From assembly GCA_019009955.1 (NCBI GenBank), contig CM032230.1, forward strand, positions 14,215,501-14,279,500: a stretch of DNA of 64,000 nt, given 5' to 3'. Positions 47,933 to 60,774 of this stretch are shown in pieces. Each line of letters starts with the position of its first letter. Position 1 is the stretch's first letter. A program made the position numbers and the translations under genes. The notes below the pieces were generated by a model, which did no database searches, had not been told where the DNA came from, and was given only the letters and a program-made list of their open reading frames with translations. This stretch comes from Riptortus pedestris (Eukaryota > Arthropoda > Insecta > Hemiptera > Alydidae).

Positions 47933-48420
47933 TATATGCTTATATTACCTGATAAACTTATAAAGAAATCATCCAGCTATTTTCATCTCGTATTAGGAGT
48001 TTTCTGTAGCATGTAAAATGATTGTAGTCATTCAGTTTTAATGCTCGTGAAGTATAATGTGGCAACTGGACAAATTGAATTCACAATGGTTTTTCCTTGA
48101 AATATTTGGTTAACTAAGCTCTGACAATTACCTTTGTTTTCTTGTCATTGCTGTGATATTGCTATTGCGTCATCCTAGCATTTGACTTCATCTCATATCC
48201 AGTATGAAGTGAAGTCGAAATAATTAGCTGCTGGCTGTGTTGCACGTCTTAGCGGGTTGAAATAAAAATGGTTTCCCGTGGAAATTTTTTTATTACTATT
48301 CCAGTAAGCCTCATTTCTACTATTAGTGGCCAGCCATAATATATTGAATAGTGAAAACATCCATTCCCTCAATAAATATATGTACTAACTCTGGATTTGG
48401 GCTGGCTGGTGGAGGTCCAT
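47933..48420. other. Unassigned stretch
   Basis: No supportable feature. Confidence 0.35.
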
Positions 48421-48422
48421 CA

Positions 48423-48706
48423 TCAACGGAAGGATCAAAGAGATTAAACACCTCCTCTCTTAATACTTCTTTTATTACGGGCAAAGTACTTTCGGGGCGA
48501 ACCGTCCCGTCATCAGTGCTCTAGAGTTGGTCCCTATTGAGCCGACATCAAAGGCGAAAGTTTCGGGAGTCTCGCCGGAGATGTCGGCTCAATAGGGACC
48601 AACTCTAGAGCACTGAAGATGGGACGGTTTGCCCCGAAAGTACTTTGCCTGTAATAAAAGAAGTATTAAGAGTGGAGGAGTTTGACCTTTTTGATCCTTC
48701 CATTGA
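48423..48706. repeat. Long inverted repeat with hammerhead-like cores
   Basis: Arms 48423-48549 and 48580-48706 are close reverse complements around a 30-base loop. Each arm carries, in mirrored orientation, a CTGATGA or CTGAAGA box, a GGGAC...GCCCC stem and CGAAAGTAC (minus strand 48486-48516; plus strand 48612-48643), followed by AATAAAAGAAGTATTAAGAG. Similar blocks occur in Penelope-like elements and retrozymes, where they belong to hammerhead ribozymes. That assignment is an inference. Confidence 0.7.
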
Positions 48707-49274
48707 TATGTACTTACCTTTCAGAACTACTACACGACAACAGCCCACATATACATAGACACAATAATGAAGCATCTATTGCTGACACATATTTTGAGTA
48801 AAATTTAACTGCAAACTAAAACATTAACCTGAGTAGGTAAGTTTTATCAACTATTTTACTTTTTAAAAAAAGTCACGATAATTATTAATGATTGTAAATA
48901 ACGAATTAGGTCTGATGTCGGCATTCTACAATTTTTTTTTTTTTTTTTTTCGATAAAACCAATACTAACGAAGATATTAATGACTATGTGGTCGTCGAAG
49001 TAACCCCCCCCCCCACACCAGCTAGACGAAAATTTGGATTCTCATATAGCCTATGTTGAACATTGGATAGTTGACTCATGATTCCAAGCCATTTCTGAGT
49101 GATTGAATAACAAACGGGCTTGACAGGCAAGATTTCCAATTTTGATGCCCATAAGAAAATATAAAGAGGATACACGATGTTTTTATATGAGTTGAAAAAA
49201 GTAAGAGATTACTTGTTATTTTTTTATTGTTTACATAATTTAGCTTCATAATCTATATCGCCTCTAAATGACAT
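48707..49274. other. Unassigned; poly-T and C-run
   Basis: Poly-T at 48931-48950 and a C-run at 49004-49013. AATACTAACGAAGATATTAA near 48960 may be a worn piece of the TA-core middle. Confidence 0.35.
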
Positions 49275-49726
49275 AAAATCCCGTCACGCAGGCGCTGCGT
49301 AAACTAAGCAGATTTCCCACGTGAAGTTTTACAATAGAGAAATTTCAGAATAGAGAGTCAAACAGTTACGGGGACGGCCCGAACTAGCTCTTGACGGAAA
49401 CTCACGACTAGACCCAAAGTTAGCCGATCTCATCTCAGAAGCTGAAAACAGAAAAATGCAAATATATCGGTTAATATTCAAGATACAGAATAAATGTATA
49501 TAACATTATTTATAGTAAATGTAATTTTCAATAATATTGATTCTATATAATTTTTCGATCCGACGTATAGTAACGGAGATATTTCGAATTTTCGATAATC
49601 CTCCCCTATAAACCCCCCCTCCCACTGGTCCGATTTCAGCCGTTAACGTACTTGATCTTTATTTTTGCATAAAACGTTTAAATATCGAGTTTGGCAACGA
49701 AAATTGCGACCGCTAGAGCGTCAACA

Positions 49727-49801
<75 letters not shown>

Positions 49802-49921
49802 GAACGGACCTCATTTTCGTCATCTCCTGGGTAGGATTGATGGGCATTTGAAGAAATTTTTCGAAACTCGCGTCATGAGTACGACCTCAATAGCTGATTT
49901 CCCTTAAGGGAAATCTGCTAA
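49275..49921 (+). mobile_element. TA-core element, complete copy
   Basis: From CCCGTCACGCAGGCGCTGCG to CCTTAAGGGAAATCTGCTAA, with a clean (TA)n at about 49735-49795 and the 12-base inverted subterminal boxes intact. Confidence 0.9.
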
Positions 49922-51300
49922 AATCATTAGGAAAAATGAGAAGCATTGTCCATTAGCTAAGAATTCTTTTCATTAATTTTCATTGCATTTCCAAATATGA
50001 TGTGCTCGTATGTTTGTTCTGTTCGTTCTCCACTTATGTACTGGCCGTCATGAATAATTTTAAACAGAAATTTAAATTGGAAATGTAAATAGATTCTAAG
50101 CGGCCCGTGTCCTCTGTCAGTGTATGTTTGGGATAGATATTTGTCAAATTTAAGCAGAGACCCAATTATTGATTAGCTGCAAATAGCAAAACCGCCATAA
50201 TACACGAATCGCATTTGGAAAAGGCATGTGGACACTGGTTTGAAACTTCATTAGAATTATAATCTTTGGGTCTGATTGAATCCACCAATAATTGGGAAAT
50301 GATCCCTGTTTGTTTGGTGTGATTTCAATTCTCTGCGGATTTTGAGAGCCACATATATTTCGGGCAGGCTCCCAAGTCAACCTTTACAGGCAAATGTTAA
50401 TGGTTGGTGTAATGCGAAAAGCGGATTAGAGGATGGCTCGTGTTGTCGGTTCAATTCCAGAGGGAAGTTTGTGAATATGGTGGGAAAACAGAAGTAGTAT
50501 GTGTGCCCCAGGGACCCAAGACAAACAGAATCTCATTCAATGGCGTATGAGTGTAGGTGGAAGAGTATTCATTAATATTCTCTATTTCAACCTATCATAT
50601 TTATGGTGTCAATCCAATAGTATAATTATTGGTATTAAGCATTATAAACAACTTAACCAATTGGATGCGAAAGATCAACAAAAAAAAATCCAAAATCAAA
50701 TGATTATTGAAACCAGTTTTATTTCTATACTAGTTTCGAGTCCACATGACACCTCATCTGAAGAAAATAATAGGTTGTAATAAAAGTTCATAGCGTTTTT
50801 TACTGATGATTTCCATAAAAACTTCAGATTATTGTAAATATGTTTAATCAATTATATATAAACAACTTTGATCTCTTACTTGTTGCCATCTTAGAGGTAA
50901 TTATTTTACTTCCGTCTTCCCAGAACTTCTCAGATTTTTGCTCAAGGCTCTACGTGCGTTTTGCAGTCCTCGAATGAATTAAAGTGTTTCCCGTTAAGAA
51001 AGTTTAGAAATGAGTGAGAATGTGTTGGGGCAAGGTCTGGTATAGGGTGGGTTGGGATCACATCCCAGCCAAACTCCAATAAATTCTGCCTGGTCTGCAG
51101 ACACCTGAGGAGAGGCGAAATCGTGATGGAAAAACTATTCCTTTGCTTTTCTCTTACATTTTGAGCTACCAATTAAAGATAAAGAATCTCTGTTGAGACT
51201 GATGCATCAAAGCACTTTGACTAATCCTTTTTTAGGATATGTAAACACTATTGACTAATTGAAATATTGATAAACGCTAAGAATTTATTTTACAACCCAA
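49922..51300. other. Long stretch without recognisable genes
   Basis: About 1.4 kb, less repetitive than its surroundings, with short frames on both strands. None resembles a known protein. It may be older unique DNA. Confidence 0.4.
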
Positions 51301-51588
51301 TAGAACACTAAGAGGTGACTAAAACGACGGTTACACCTAATCATTTTACACAAAAGATTTGTTGATCACTAAAATCGTACGAGGAATAGAGGGGGTAGAG
51401 GGAGGGTGATTCAAAAATTCAAAATATCGACGTTCTATACGAAAGAACGGAGGTGTTTTGAATTTTTGAATCCCCCTCCCTCTACAGCTCCCCCCCCTCT
51501 ATTCCTCGTTCGATTTTAGTGATCAACAAATCTTTTGTGTAAAATCATTAGGTGTAACCGTCGTTTTAGTTACCTCTTAGTGTTCTAC
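51301..51588. repeat. Near-perfect palindrome of a TA-core middle
   Basis: Arms of about 135 bases (51301-51434 and 51452-51588) with a spacer of under 20 bases. Each arm contains ACACAAAAGATTTGTTGATC and the C-rich CCCCTCTATTCCTCGTTCG block of the diverged middle. A TA-core fragment follows on the right. Confidence 0.8.
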
Positions 51589-51609
51589 TTTCTTCTGATG
51601 AGGTTTCAT

Positions 51610-51891
51610 GAGGAAGGGTATCTCAGTTAATAATCAAGGTCATGAAGAAATGTACGTAACAACATTTATAGAACATTACATTTCTAATAAGATTTATTCA
51701 ATACAATTTTTCTATACGACCCATTAATAACGCAGATATCAAGAATTTAAGAATTTCCCCCTGTCCGATTTCAGCCATTAACAAACTTGATCTTTATTTT
51801 TGCAGAAAACGCTTAAACGTCAAGTTTGGTAATGATCAAACAAACATTACGACCGCCGGTGCGTTAACAGGCAAAAAAGGAAATCTGCTAA
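51610..51891 (+). mobile_element. TA-core element, internal-deletion copy
   Basis: Middle from ATCTCAGTTAATAATCAAGG to GTGCGTTAACAGGCAAA, then directly AAAGGAAATCTGCTAA. The whole (TA)n and GAACGGACC segment is missing. Confidence 0.65.
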
Positions 51892-52070
51892 AACACATGT
51901 CATCGGACAAGGCTGGGTGACTGCCTAGTTTACCATATGATGTGAATGCATCTATATATAAGTTATCATTGTATAAAATTATGAATACTAAACACTGTAT
52001 TTGTAAAACGTAAGATTATAAAAATACCTCCTTTCAGATTTTACCTCCTTCTAGTTTATCTCTTTATAGT

Positions 52071-52365
52071 TTTTTTTTTCTTTTGTTGTAATTTTACTAA
52101 TATTTTAGATTTAATTTTGAGCATTGTAATACTTATTATGCACGTTTGTAATATTTAATGTTGTAGATTTATAGTATTCCTCTAATTTTGTACATTTATT
52201 TCTCTGTAGTTTAAAGATGAATCGCCATTGTTGCATTATCTCAAGTAAATAAATAAATACTCATCTCAATTTTATTTAGAAATACAGAATATATGGTGAT
52301 ATTAGATCAGTAGTGTCTCGTATCAGGAGGTGGGAAATCTGCTTAATTTACGTTGCCTCTTGCGC
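52071..52365. repeat. Direct duplication, left copy (LINE tail plus TA-core 5' end)
   Basis: Contains a LINE-type 3' end (GCATTGTAATACTTATTATG, then CGCCATTGTTGCATTATCTC and AAGTAAATAAATAAAT), then a reversed type D 5' end (AGGAGGTGGGAAATCTGCTT to CTTGCGC). It is about 90% alike to 55253-55554, in the same orientation. Confidence 0.8.
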
Positions 52366-52695
52366 TAAATCAACCTCTATTGAGGTCGTAATCTTGACGC
52401 AATTTTCGAAATTTTTCTTCAAATTTCCATCGATCTTACCTAGGAGATGACGGAAATGAGGTCCGTTCAATACTGTATATATATTTATGTCTGTTACCAC
52501 TCTAGCGGTCGTAATTTTTGTTTGATCGTTACCAAACTCAATATTTAATCGTTTCATGTAAAAATAAAGATCAAGTTCGTTCATGGCTGAAATCGGAGCA
52601 GTGGGAGGGGGGTTTAAAGGGAGTGAATTCGAAATATCTCCGTTACTATACGTCGGATCGAATAATTGTATAGAACCAATCTTATTGCAAATTAA

Positions 52696-55034
<2,339 letters not shown>

Positions 55035-55252
55035 TGTTCTATAAATGTTCTTTTGTACATTTATTCTCTATCTTGAATATTAACCGAGATATTTGCATTT
55101 GTATTAAGTGTAACGGACGAGCTATGGTCGCTGCTATTCGTTTCCGCCGAAAGCTAGTTCGGCCGTTCCCGTAACTGTTCGGCACTCGTATAGAGCTTGT
55201 ATGACTTTACGTGGAAAATCTGCTTAGTTTACGCAGCCACTGCTTGACGGAC

Positions 55253-55554
55253 TTTTTTTTTCTTTTGTTGTAATTTTACTAATATTTTAGATTTAATTTT
55301 GAGCATTATAATACTTATTGTGTACATTTGTAATATTTAATGTAGTAGATTTCTAGTATTCATTTAATTTTGTACATATATGTCCTGTCCTCTCTTGTTT
55401 AAAGATGATTCGCCATTGTTGCATCATCTCAAGTAAATAAATAAATACTCATGTGAATTTTATTTAGAAATACAGAATATATGTTGAGATTAGATCATTA
55501 ATTGTCTTGTATCAGGAGGTGGGAAATCTGCTTAATTCACGGTGCCCCTTGCGC
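55253..55554. repeat. Direct duplication, right copy
   Basis: Second copy of 52071-52365, offset by about 3,185 bases, again with LINE tail (AAGTAAATAAATAAATAC) and reversed type D 5' end (GGAAATCTGCTTAATTCACG). It continues GAGGGACTTTTT, which the left copy has lost. Confidence 0.8.
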
Positions 55555-55562
55555 GAGGGACT

Positions 55563-55950
55563 TTTTATGAGAAGCTTAGAGGGGTTGATAAAGCAGCCAA
55601 TCGAGGAGCTGGTGCTAATAGACGGAGCGCCCTCTATCGGGCCAATAACAGCATCCCAGCTGATGAGGTGGGGGATGAGGGGGTAGCAAATTGTACTATT
55701 TAACCCCCTCCATCCCCCCAGCAAGGGTAGTCATAGCAACCACCCCCAGGACGCGGCAGTCAGTCGATACGGCTATATGCTCAGGATGTAGTCCACCTAT
55801 CGCTTGTCAGTCTAGCACCAATATCTTCATCTACCCTTTACTGCTCCCATCCCCCAAATAATTAAGGCATACAGTAAGTACTCAAGGAGGATAGGAGCTC
55901 TACTGAACCTCCCTTGTTACTGATGAGGAATAGGGGGTTGGTTAACTAAT
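55563..55950. other. Unassigned GC-richer stretch
   Basis: No recognisable gene or repeat. Confidence 0.35.
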
Positions 55951-57522
55951 AAAAAGTCCGTCACGCTGGGGCTGCGTAAACTAACCAGATTTCCCTCGTA
56001 AAGTTTAACAATAGATAAATCTACATACTGGCAACACAACACCACCTTGAATATTAAGTGAATAAATACAAACGGTAATGAGAAATCCGTCAATTTTAAT
56101 AATCTCCCAACGGAAAGCGTCTGAAGTTTACACAAACAGGTCTGCCCACCTCTCAGAGGAACAGAACCAGGGGGTGTTCCGATTTCAGCCATTAACGAAC
56201 TTGATCTTTCTATTTACATAAAACGACTGAACGTCGAGTTTGGAAACGATCAAATAAGAATTACGACCGCTAGAGTGGCAACAGACAAATATATATATAT
56301 ATATAAAATTGTGCTGATGTTTTCGACCAGGTTGTATTTATATAGGGTGTGTTATTCTTCTCGGAGTTTTGGTCAATGTTGGTGAAATAAATCTTAGTTT
56401 ATGCCGATATTTCGAGAATCTTTATTTTCTCTTTTTCAGGCCTGTAAAATTACATATTATTGTAAAAGGGTGTTTTTTCTTATTATTACTTACCAAGACT
56501 AAATAATCTATAAACTATTATACATTCTTATTGCACTATGACTAGGGTTATAGTAACCTTCCTTGTTTTGTTTACATAGCAGGGTCACAGCCTTTTGTAT
56601 GTTTTATATATTTATAGTATGGTGTCTATGTTTGTTAAACTATATTATAATTGTTGTACTGTAGTTATATTATTTTACAATAGTTATTGCTATGCACTAT
56701 TACAATTATTGCTATGTTTTATTAAATCTATGTTATTGCCACTTACCACTATGTTATTGCAATTGCTATGTTGCACTGTGATATTGCTATTGTAAAATAA
56801 TACAAGTTGCAATAACATAGTGGTAAGTGGCAATAACATAGACTTAATAAAACATAGCAATAATTGTAATAGTGCATAGCAATAACTATTGTAAAATAAT
56901 ATAACACAGTACAATTATAATATAGTTTAACAAACATAGACACCATACTATAAATATATAAAACATACAAAAGGCTGTGGACCCTGCTATGTAAAAAAAC
57001 AAGGAAGCTATTGTCATACCTCTCGGTGGAGACCGTCGTCACTGGCTGATGGTTGAGCACCGCTGGCATTGTGCTATAGATGAGATGGCATCATCTTCAA
57101 GCCTGATAATAGTTTACCGAGTACAACTATTAACAGGCTTGAAGATGATGCCTTCGCATCGAAAGCACTTGCCAGCGGTACTCAACCATCAGACAGTGAT
57201 GACGGTCTCCACCGAGAAGTATGACAATAGTATCATTTATATTGGCGGTTCTAACCCTTTATTTGAATTACAAAACAAGGAAGGTTACTATAACCCTAGT
57301 CATAGTGCAATACGAATGTATAATAGTTTATAGATTATTTAGTCTTGGTAAGTAATAATAAGAAAAACACCCTTTTACAATAATATTTAACAACAAAGTG
57401 CAATATTATAACTTTGTACTTGTAGTTTTACAGCCCTGAAGAAGAGAAAATAAATTCTCTTGAAATATCGGCATAAACTAAGCTTTATTAACATTGACCA
57501 AAACTCCGAAAAGAATAACCCA

Positions 57523-57591
<69 letters not shown>

Positions 57592-57637
57592 TATAAGTTT
57601 TGAACGGACCTCATTATTGTCATCTACTAGGTACGAT
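55951..57637 (+). mobile_element. TA-core element split by a palindromic insertion
   Basis: The 5' part, 55951-56306, runs from AAAAAGTCCGTCACGCTGGG to GACAAATATATATATATA. The 3' part, from (TA)n at 57525-57590, continues AGTTTTGAACGGACCTCATT to about 57637, without the hairpin end. The inserted DNA sits inside the TA tract. Confidence 0.75.
56347..57524. repeat. Composite palindromic element
   Basis: Three inverted-repeat levels. Outer arms 56347-56571 and 57271-57524 pair (for example GACTAAATAATCTATAAACT on the left). Between them lie palindrome 1 (56573-56762 with 56807-57000) and palindrome 2 (about 57009-57112 with 57127-57230). Outer arms carry CCTGAAGAAGAGAAAATAAA, then TTCTCTTGAAATATCGGC near 57436-57472, a hammerhead-like arrangement, and palindrome 2 has GCTTGAAGATGATGCC and CATCGAAAGC. 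No long coding frame is credible. Confidence 0.75.
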
Positions 57638-57899
57638 TGACCTTATTGTTATTTGTTTATATTTTTACTTTATTTTTTGTATTGTTTCCAAAAGGTTTTT
57701 TTAATGCATCAAACAACATTTGTTATTAACAAAAAACATTAATTTGATTAAAAATCTTTACATTTTTATTTTCCCATAAGAAAAACATATGTTCCCGGTT
57801 TTACCCCCCTAGTAGGGCACCCACTAGGGGGGGGGGGTACCCTAATAATTGGGTAAAACCGGGCAAAATGACTTTTTACAAAAAAGATTTGTTCTTGGG
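57638..57899. other. Unassigned; small hairpin
   Basis: CCGGTTTTACCC near 57797 pairs with GGGTAAAACCGG near 57853, around C- and G-runs, giving a stable stem. I see nothing else. Confidence 0.45.
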
Positions 57900-58263
57900 C
57901 TAATAAAATCTGAATAATTGGGATACAATAGATTCTTATTCATTACAAATTACTCCACAAGCTATAGTAAATAGTTTTCAATAAAATTAATATGTTATAT
58001 TTAGATATACTTCATAAATTATTTTTCTTCCGATCTCGAATAATTCTTTCTATTCAGTGCTGCAATTTTGGCTGCCCTGTTTGTTTCCGACACTTTTCGT
58101 TCCGAGATTATTAACTTGTAAATTGACTGATAGATTTCTTACTACCGTTTGTATTTATTCGCCAATATTTACGGTGGTGTTACCAGTATGTAGATTTGTC
58201 TGTCGTAAATCTTCCAGTGGGAAATTTGCTTAGTTTACGCAGCCCCTGCGAGACGGACTTTCT
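57900..58263 (-). mobile_element. TA-core type C 5' part
   Basis: Reversed type C module (TCTTATTCATTACAAATTAC; GGTGGTGTTACCAGTATGTA) ending GCCCCTGCGAGACGGAC. There is no middle or 3' end. Confidence 0.65.
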
Positions 58264-58618
58264 ATGGACTCCTTTCTCCACTAGCTGCTTGAATATTGCC
58301 AATACTATGCATGTTCAAACTTTTATTATATTTACTTTCTCCCACACTTACGTTTTCTAAAAGAGTTAAGAGCAAAGGCGTTGGTCCTAATCCCAATTGG
58401 TAAACCTTGTGCCATGAAGATGAGAATGATGATGTCAATGTCTCTGATTATAGACCAGCGTTGTTGGACTGATGAAGAATACAGGGGATGGAGGTATGGG
58501 GAGGGTAACAAATTGTAACAAACTTTGCACCCCGCAACTACATCTCCCAACAACGGTTGTCCGTCGGTCCGAAGACTTTCAAAGCCGTGGAAACTGCCTC
58601 AGATGTCCTTAAGGTGTT

Positions 58619-58850
58619 TTATAGAGCCGTGCTCTAGTACAAAGGAAGAGGGATGAATGGAAGAAAAGGAGAAAACGATGAACTAGAAGCACAATAGAGG
58701 CGGGGATTGGCTTTTGAAGGAGCTGCATAGGTAGCGCCACTGTCGCCATAAATACACATTACAGCTGAAGGGATGAAATTTTGCGGAAAAGTGGGAGAAG
58801 GAGGGGACAAAGCGGAGGCTAATAGAGTAGCAGATGGTAGATTCATTATA
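58619..58850. repeat. Dispersed repeat R, copy 1
   Basis: About 95% like 62766-63016 in the same orientation. It begins TATAGAGCC and ends near ATTCATTATA, a weak inverted match that may be worn terminal repeats. It lacks the 12-base ACAAAGGGGACA block near its right end that copy 2 has. A stop-free minus-strand frame covers most of it in both copies. Confidence 0.75.
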
Positions 58851-58937
58851 CCCCTGACAATGGAATGAGTAGGTATAATCACATTTAGGATAGTCAAATA
58901 TCTTGATAATATTCACCTCAAAATATTGACCTTAAGT

Positions 58938-58984
58938 CATTGAAGTATATCAAATGTGGGCAACAGCCGGCCCGATGTAAGGTT
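58938..58984 (+). mobile_element. Possible hAT left-end remnant
   Basis: CAAATGTGGGCAACAGCCGG resembles the GGGCAAC/GGCCCG text near the ends of hAT elements related to the tail at 59614-60056. The TA-core copy at 58985 stands between them. Confidence 0.4.
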
Positions 58985-59377
58985 TGAGCTGACGAACATG
59001 GCCGACCTAATCCGAACTATACCCGACTGTGGTCTTCATAAAAATGCAAATATCTCGATTAATATTCAAGATAGTGAATAAAAATATATATATATATATA
59101 TATATATAACAATATTTTAGTAAATTTAATTTGCAATAAGATTGGTTCTATACAATTTTTTTCGATCCGACGTATAGTAACGGAGTGATTTCGAATTTTT
59201 GAAATTCCTCCCCTCTAAACCCCCCCCCACTTCAACACTGGTCCGATTTCAGCCATTAACGAACTTGATCTGTCTTTTTACATAAAACGTTTAAATATCG
59301 AGTTTGCTAACTATCAAACAAAAATTGCGACCGCTATAGCGGGAACAGACAAATATATATATAAATATATACATACA

Positions 59378-59427
<50 letters not shown>

Positions 59428-59559
59428 CATATAATTTTGAACGGACATCATTTTCGTTTTCTCCTGGTTAGGATCGATGAACATTTGAAGAAATTTTTCG
59501 AAAATCGCGTCATGAGTACGACCTCAAAAGCTGATTTCCCTTAAGGGAAAATCTGCTAA
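58985..59559 (+). mobile_element. TA-core element, 5'-truncated
   Basis: Starts inside the 5' module (GGCCGACCTAATCCGAACTA, as at 12930). It has an extra short TA tract at 59085-59108 and the main (TA)n at about 59350-59430. It ends TTAAGGGAAAATCTGCTAA. Confidence 0.8.
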
Positions 59560-59613
59560 AAATACTACACTACTTACTTCAAGTGAGGAAGATGTGGAGA
59601 GATTTGTGCGTTT

Positions 59614-59787
59614 GGCAGTACTTATAAATGCGAACAGTTCTTTTCAATGATGAAAGTTAATAAATCAAAACGCCGTACAAGGCTGACTGACGATAATTTG
59701 GAAAATTCTTTTCGTCTTTGTATCAGTGGAATTAATCCAAACATCGATGGATTAGTTTCCCAAATTCAAGCTCAAGTGTCTCATTGA
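59614..59787 (+). pseudogene. hAT transposase C-terminus
   Basis: 57 codons then TGA: GSTYKCEQFFSMMKVNKSKR, RTRLTDDNLENSFRL, then LVSQIQAQVSH. This is the hAT C-terminal dimerisation region as found in transposases related to GTF2IRD2/ZBED5-type proteins. The catalytic part is missing. Confidence 0.8.
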
Positions 59788-60056
59788 TTTCGGTGTCGCT
59801 ATTTAACTTTCGTTGTTTGTAATAATTCCAAATTTTATGATTTAATTATAATGTTGTACCTATTTTTTTCAATTCTTAAAATTTGTTATTTTATTAAATT
59901 GTATTATAATTACATTGTCGTATAATTTCAATTTCACGTCTGATATCTATCGTTAAAAATGCACCACTTTAAAATGCACTACTTTTACACACGGCCCACA
60001 AACATATTTGCATATTAAAGTTTGGCCCACAATTTGTGCAAGGTTGCCCGTGCCTG
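59788..60056 (+). mobile_element. hAT 3' flank and right terminal repeat
   Basis: AT-rich 3' region ending TTTGGCCCACAATTTGTGCA, then AGGTTGCCCGTGCCTG. Reversed, the end reads CAGGCACGGGCAACCT, a normal hAT-type terminus. It lies in the proper place after the transposase tail. Confidence 0.7.
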
Positions 60057-60144
60057 ATGTATATAAAGAAAAAAATAAAAGAAATTCTCAACTAAATTGT
60101 TCAACTAACTAAAATATTTCCAGTAAAAATAACGCTTTTTAGCA

Positions 60145-60500
60145 TCAAAATAAAATGTAACAAATACAATCAAAGCCAAATGAACATTTATTTCTATTTC
60201 CTTGTAGTTTCAACCATTGTGTTATTTCAGAAGCTACTCTTTCCATATCACAATACCCACTCAAATCCATATAGTGTTTGATATCTTCAAAAAGGAATTT
60301 CCTAGGCTTCCCACTTCCCGTATGTCTAATGGCGTTACATTCAAATATATTTGAGATAAAATCGTTATGCCTTGTGAGTTTCCAAGGAGTTACCTCATTT
60401 AAAACTTCCACATTGGATATTTCTTGAGTCCAACTTGTTCCATTGCTTCCAAGCTATTGTATTCCCTTTTGTGCAGAATCAAACTGTAATGTAGTACACA
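60145..60500 (-). pseudogene. RTE-like RT C-terminal fragment
   Basis: Minus-strand pieces: KREYNSLEAMEQVGLKKYP, a shift, then ECNAIRHTGSGKPRKFLFED and HYMDLSGYCDMERVASEITQ. These follow the order of the RTE-like C-terminus (cf. 12370-12480 and 13398-13530). Frameshifted relic. Confidence 0.7.
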
Positions 60501-60774
60501 CCAAACGAAAAACAAAAAAAAGTTTAAACACTCCTTTTTACTGTGGAAGGCTTGTTTAGCAAGTGGTTTACTTTTATATTAGATTAGTTATTAAACATTC
60601 AAAATGACCAAGAGTTACGATCTGTCTCCGATATTTTACTAGTTATTTCAATTCATAATTTACCAAAACAATGCCAACAGAAACCTGTAAATATTTTTAA
60701 ATATCGATGTCAGGCTAGGAACATCCCTTAGCAGGATTATCTTATAATTGTATTCAGTGTAAAGTCATATCCTG
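60501..60774. other. Unassigned AT-rich DNA
   Basis: No supportable feature. Confidence 0.4.
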
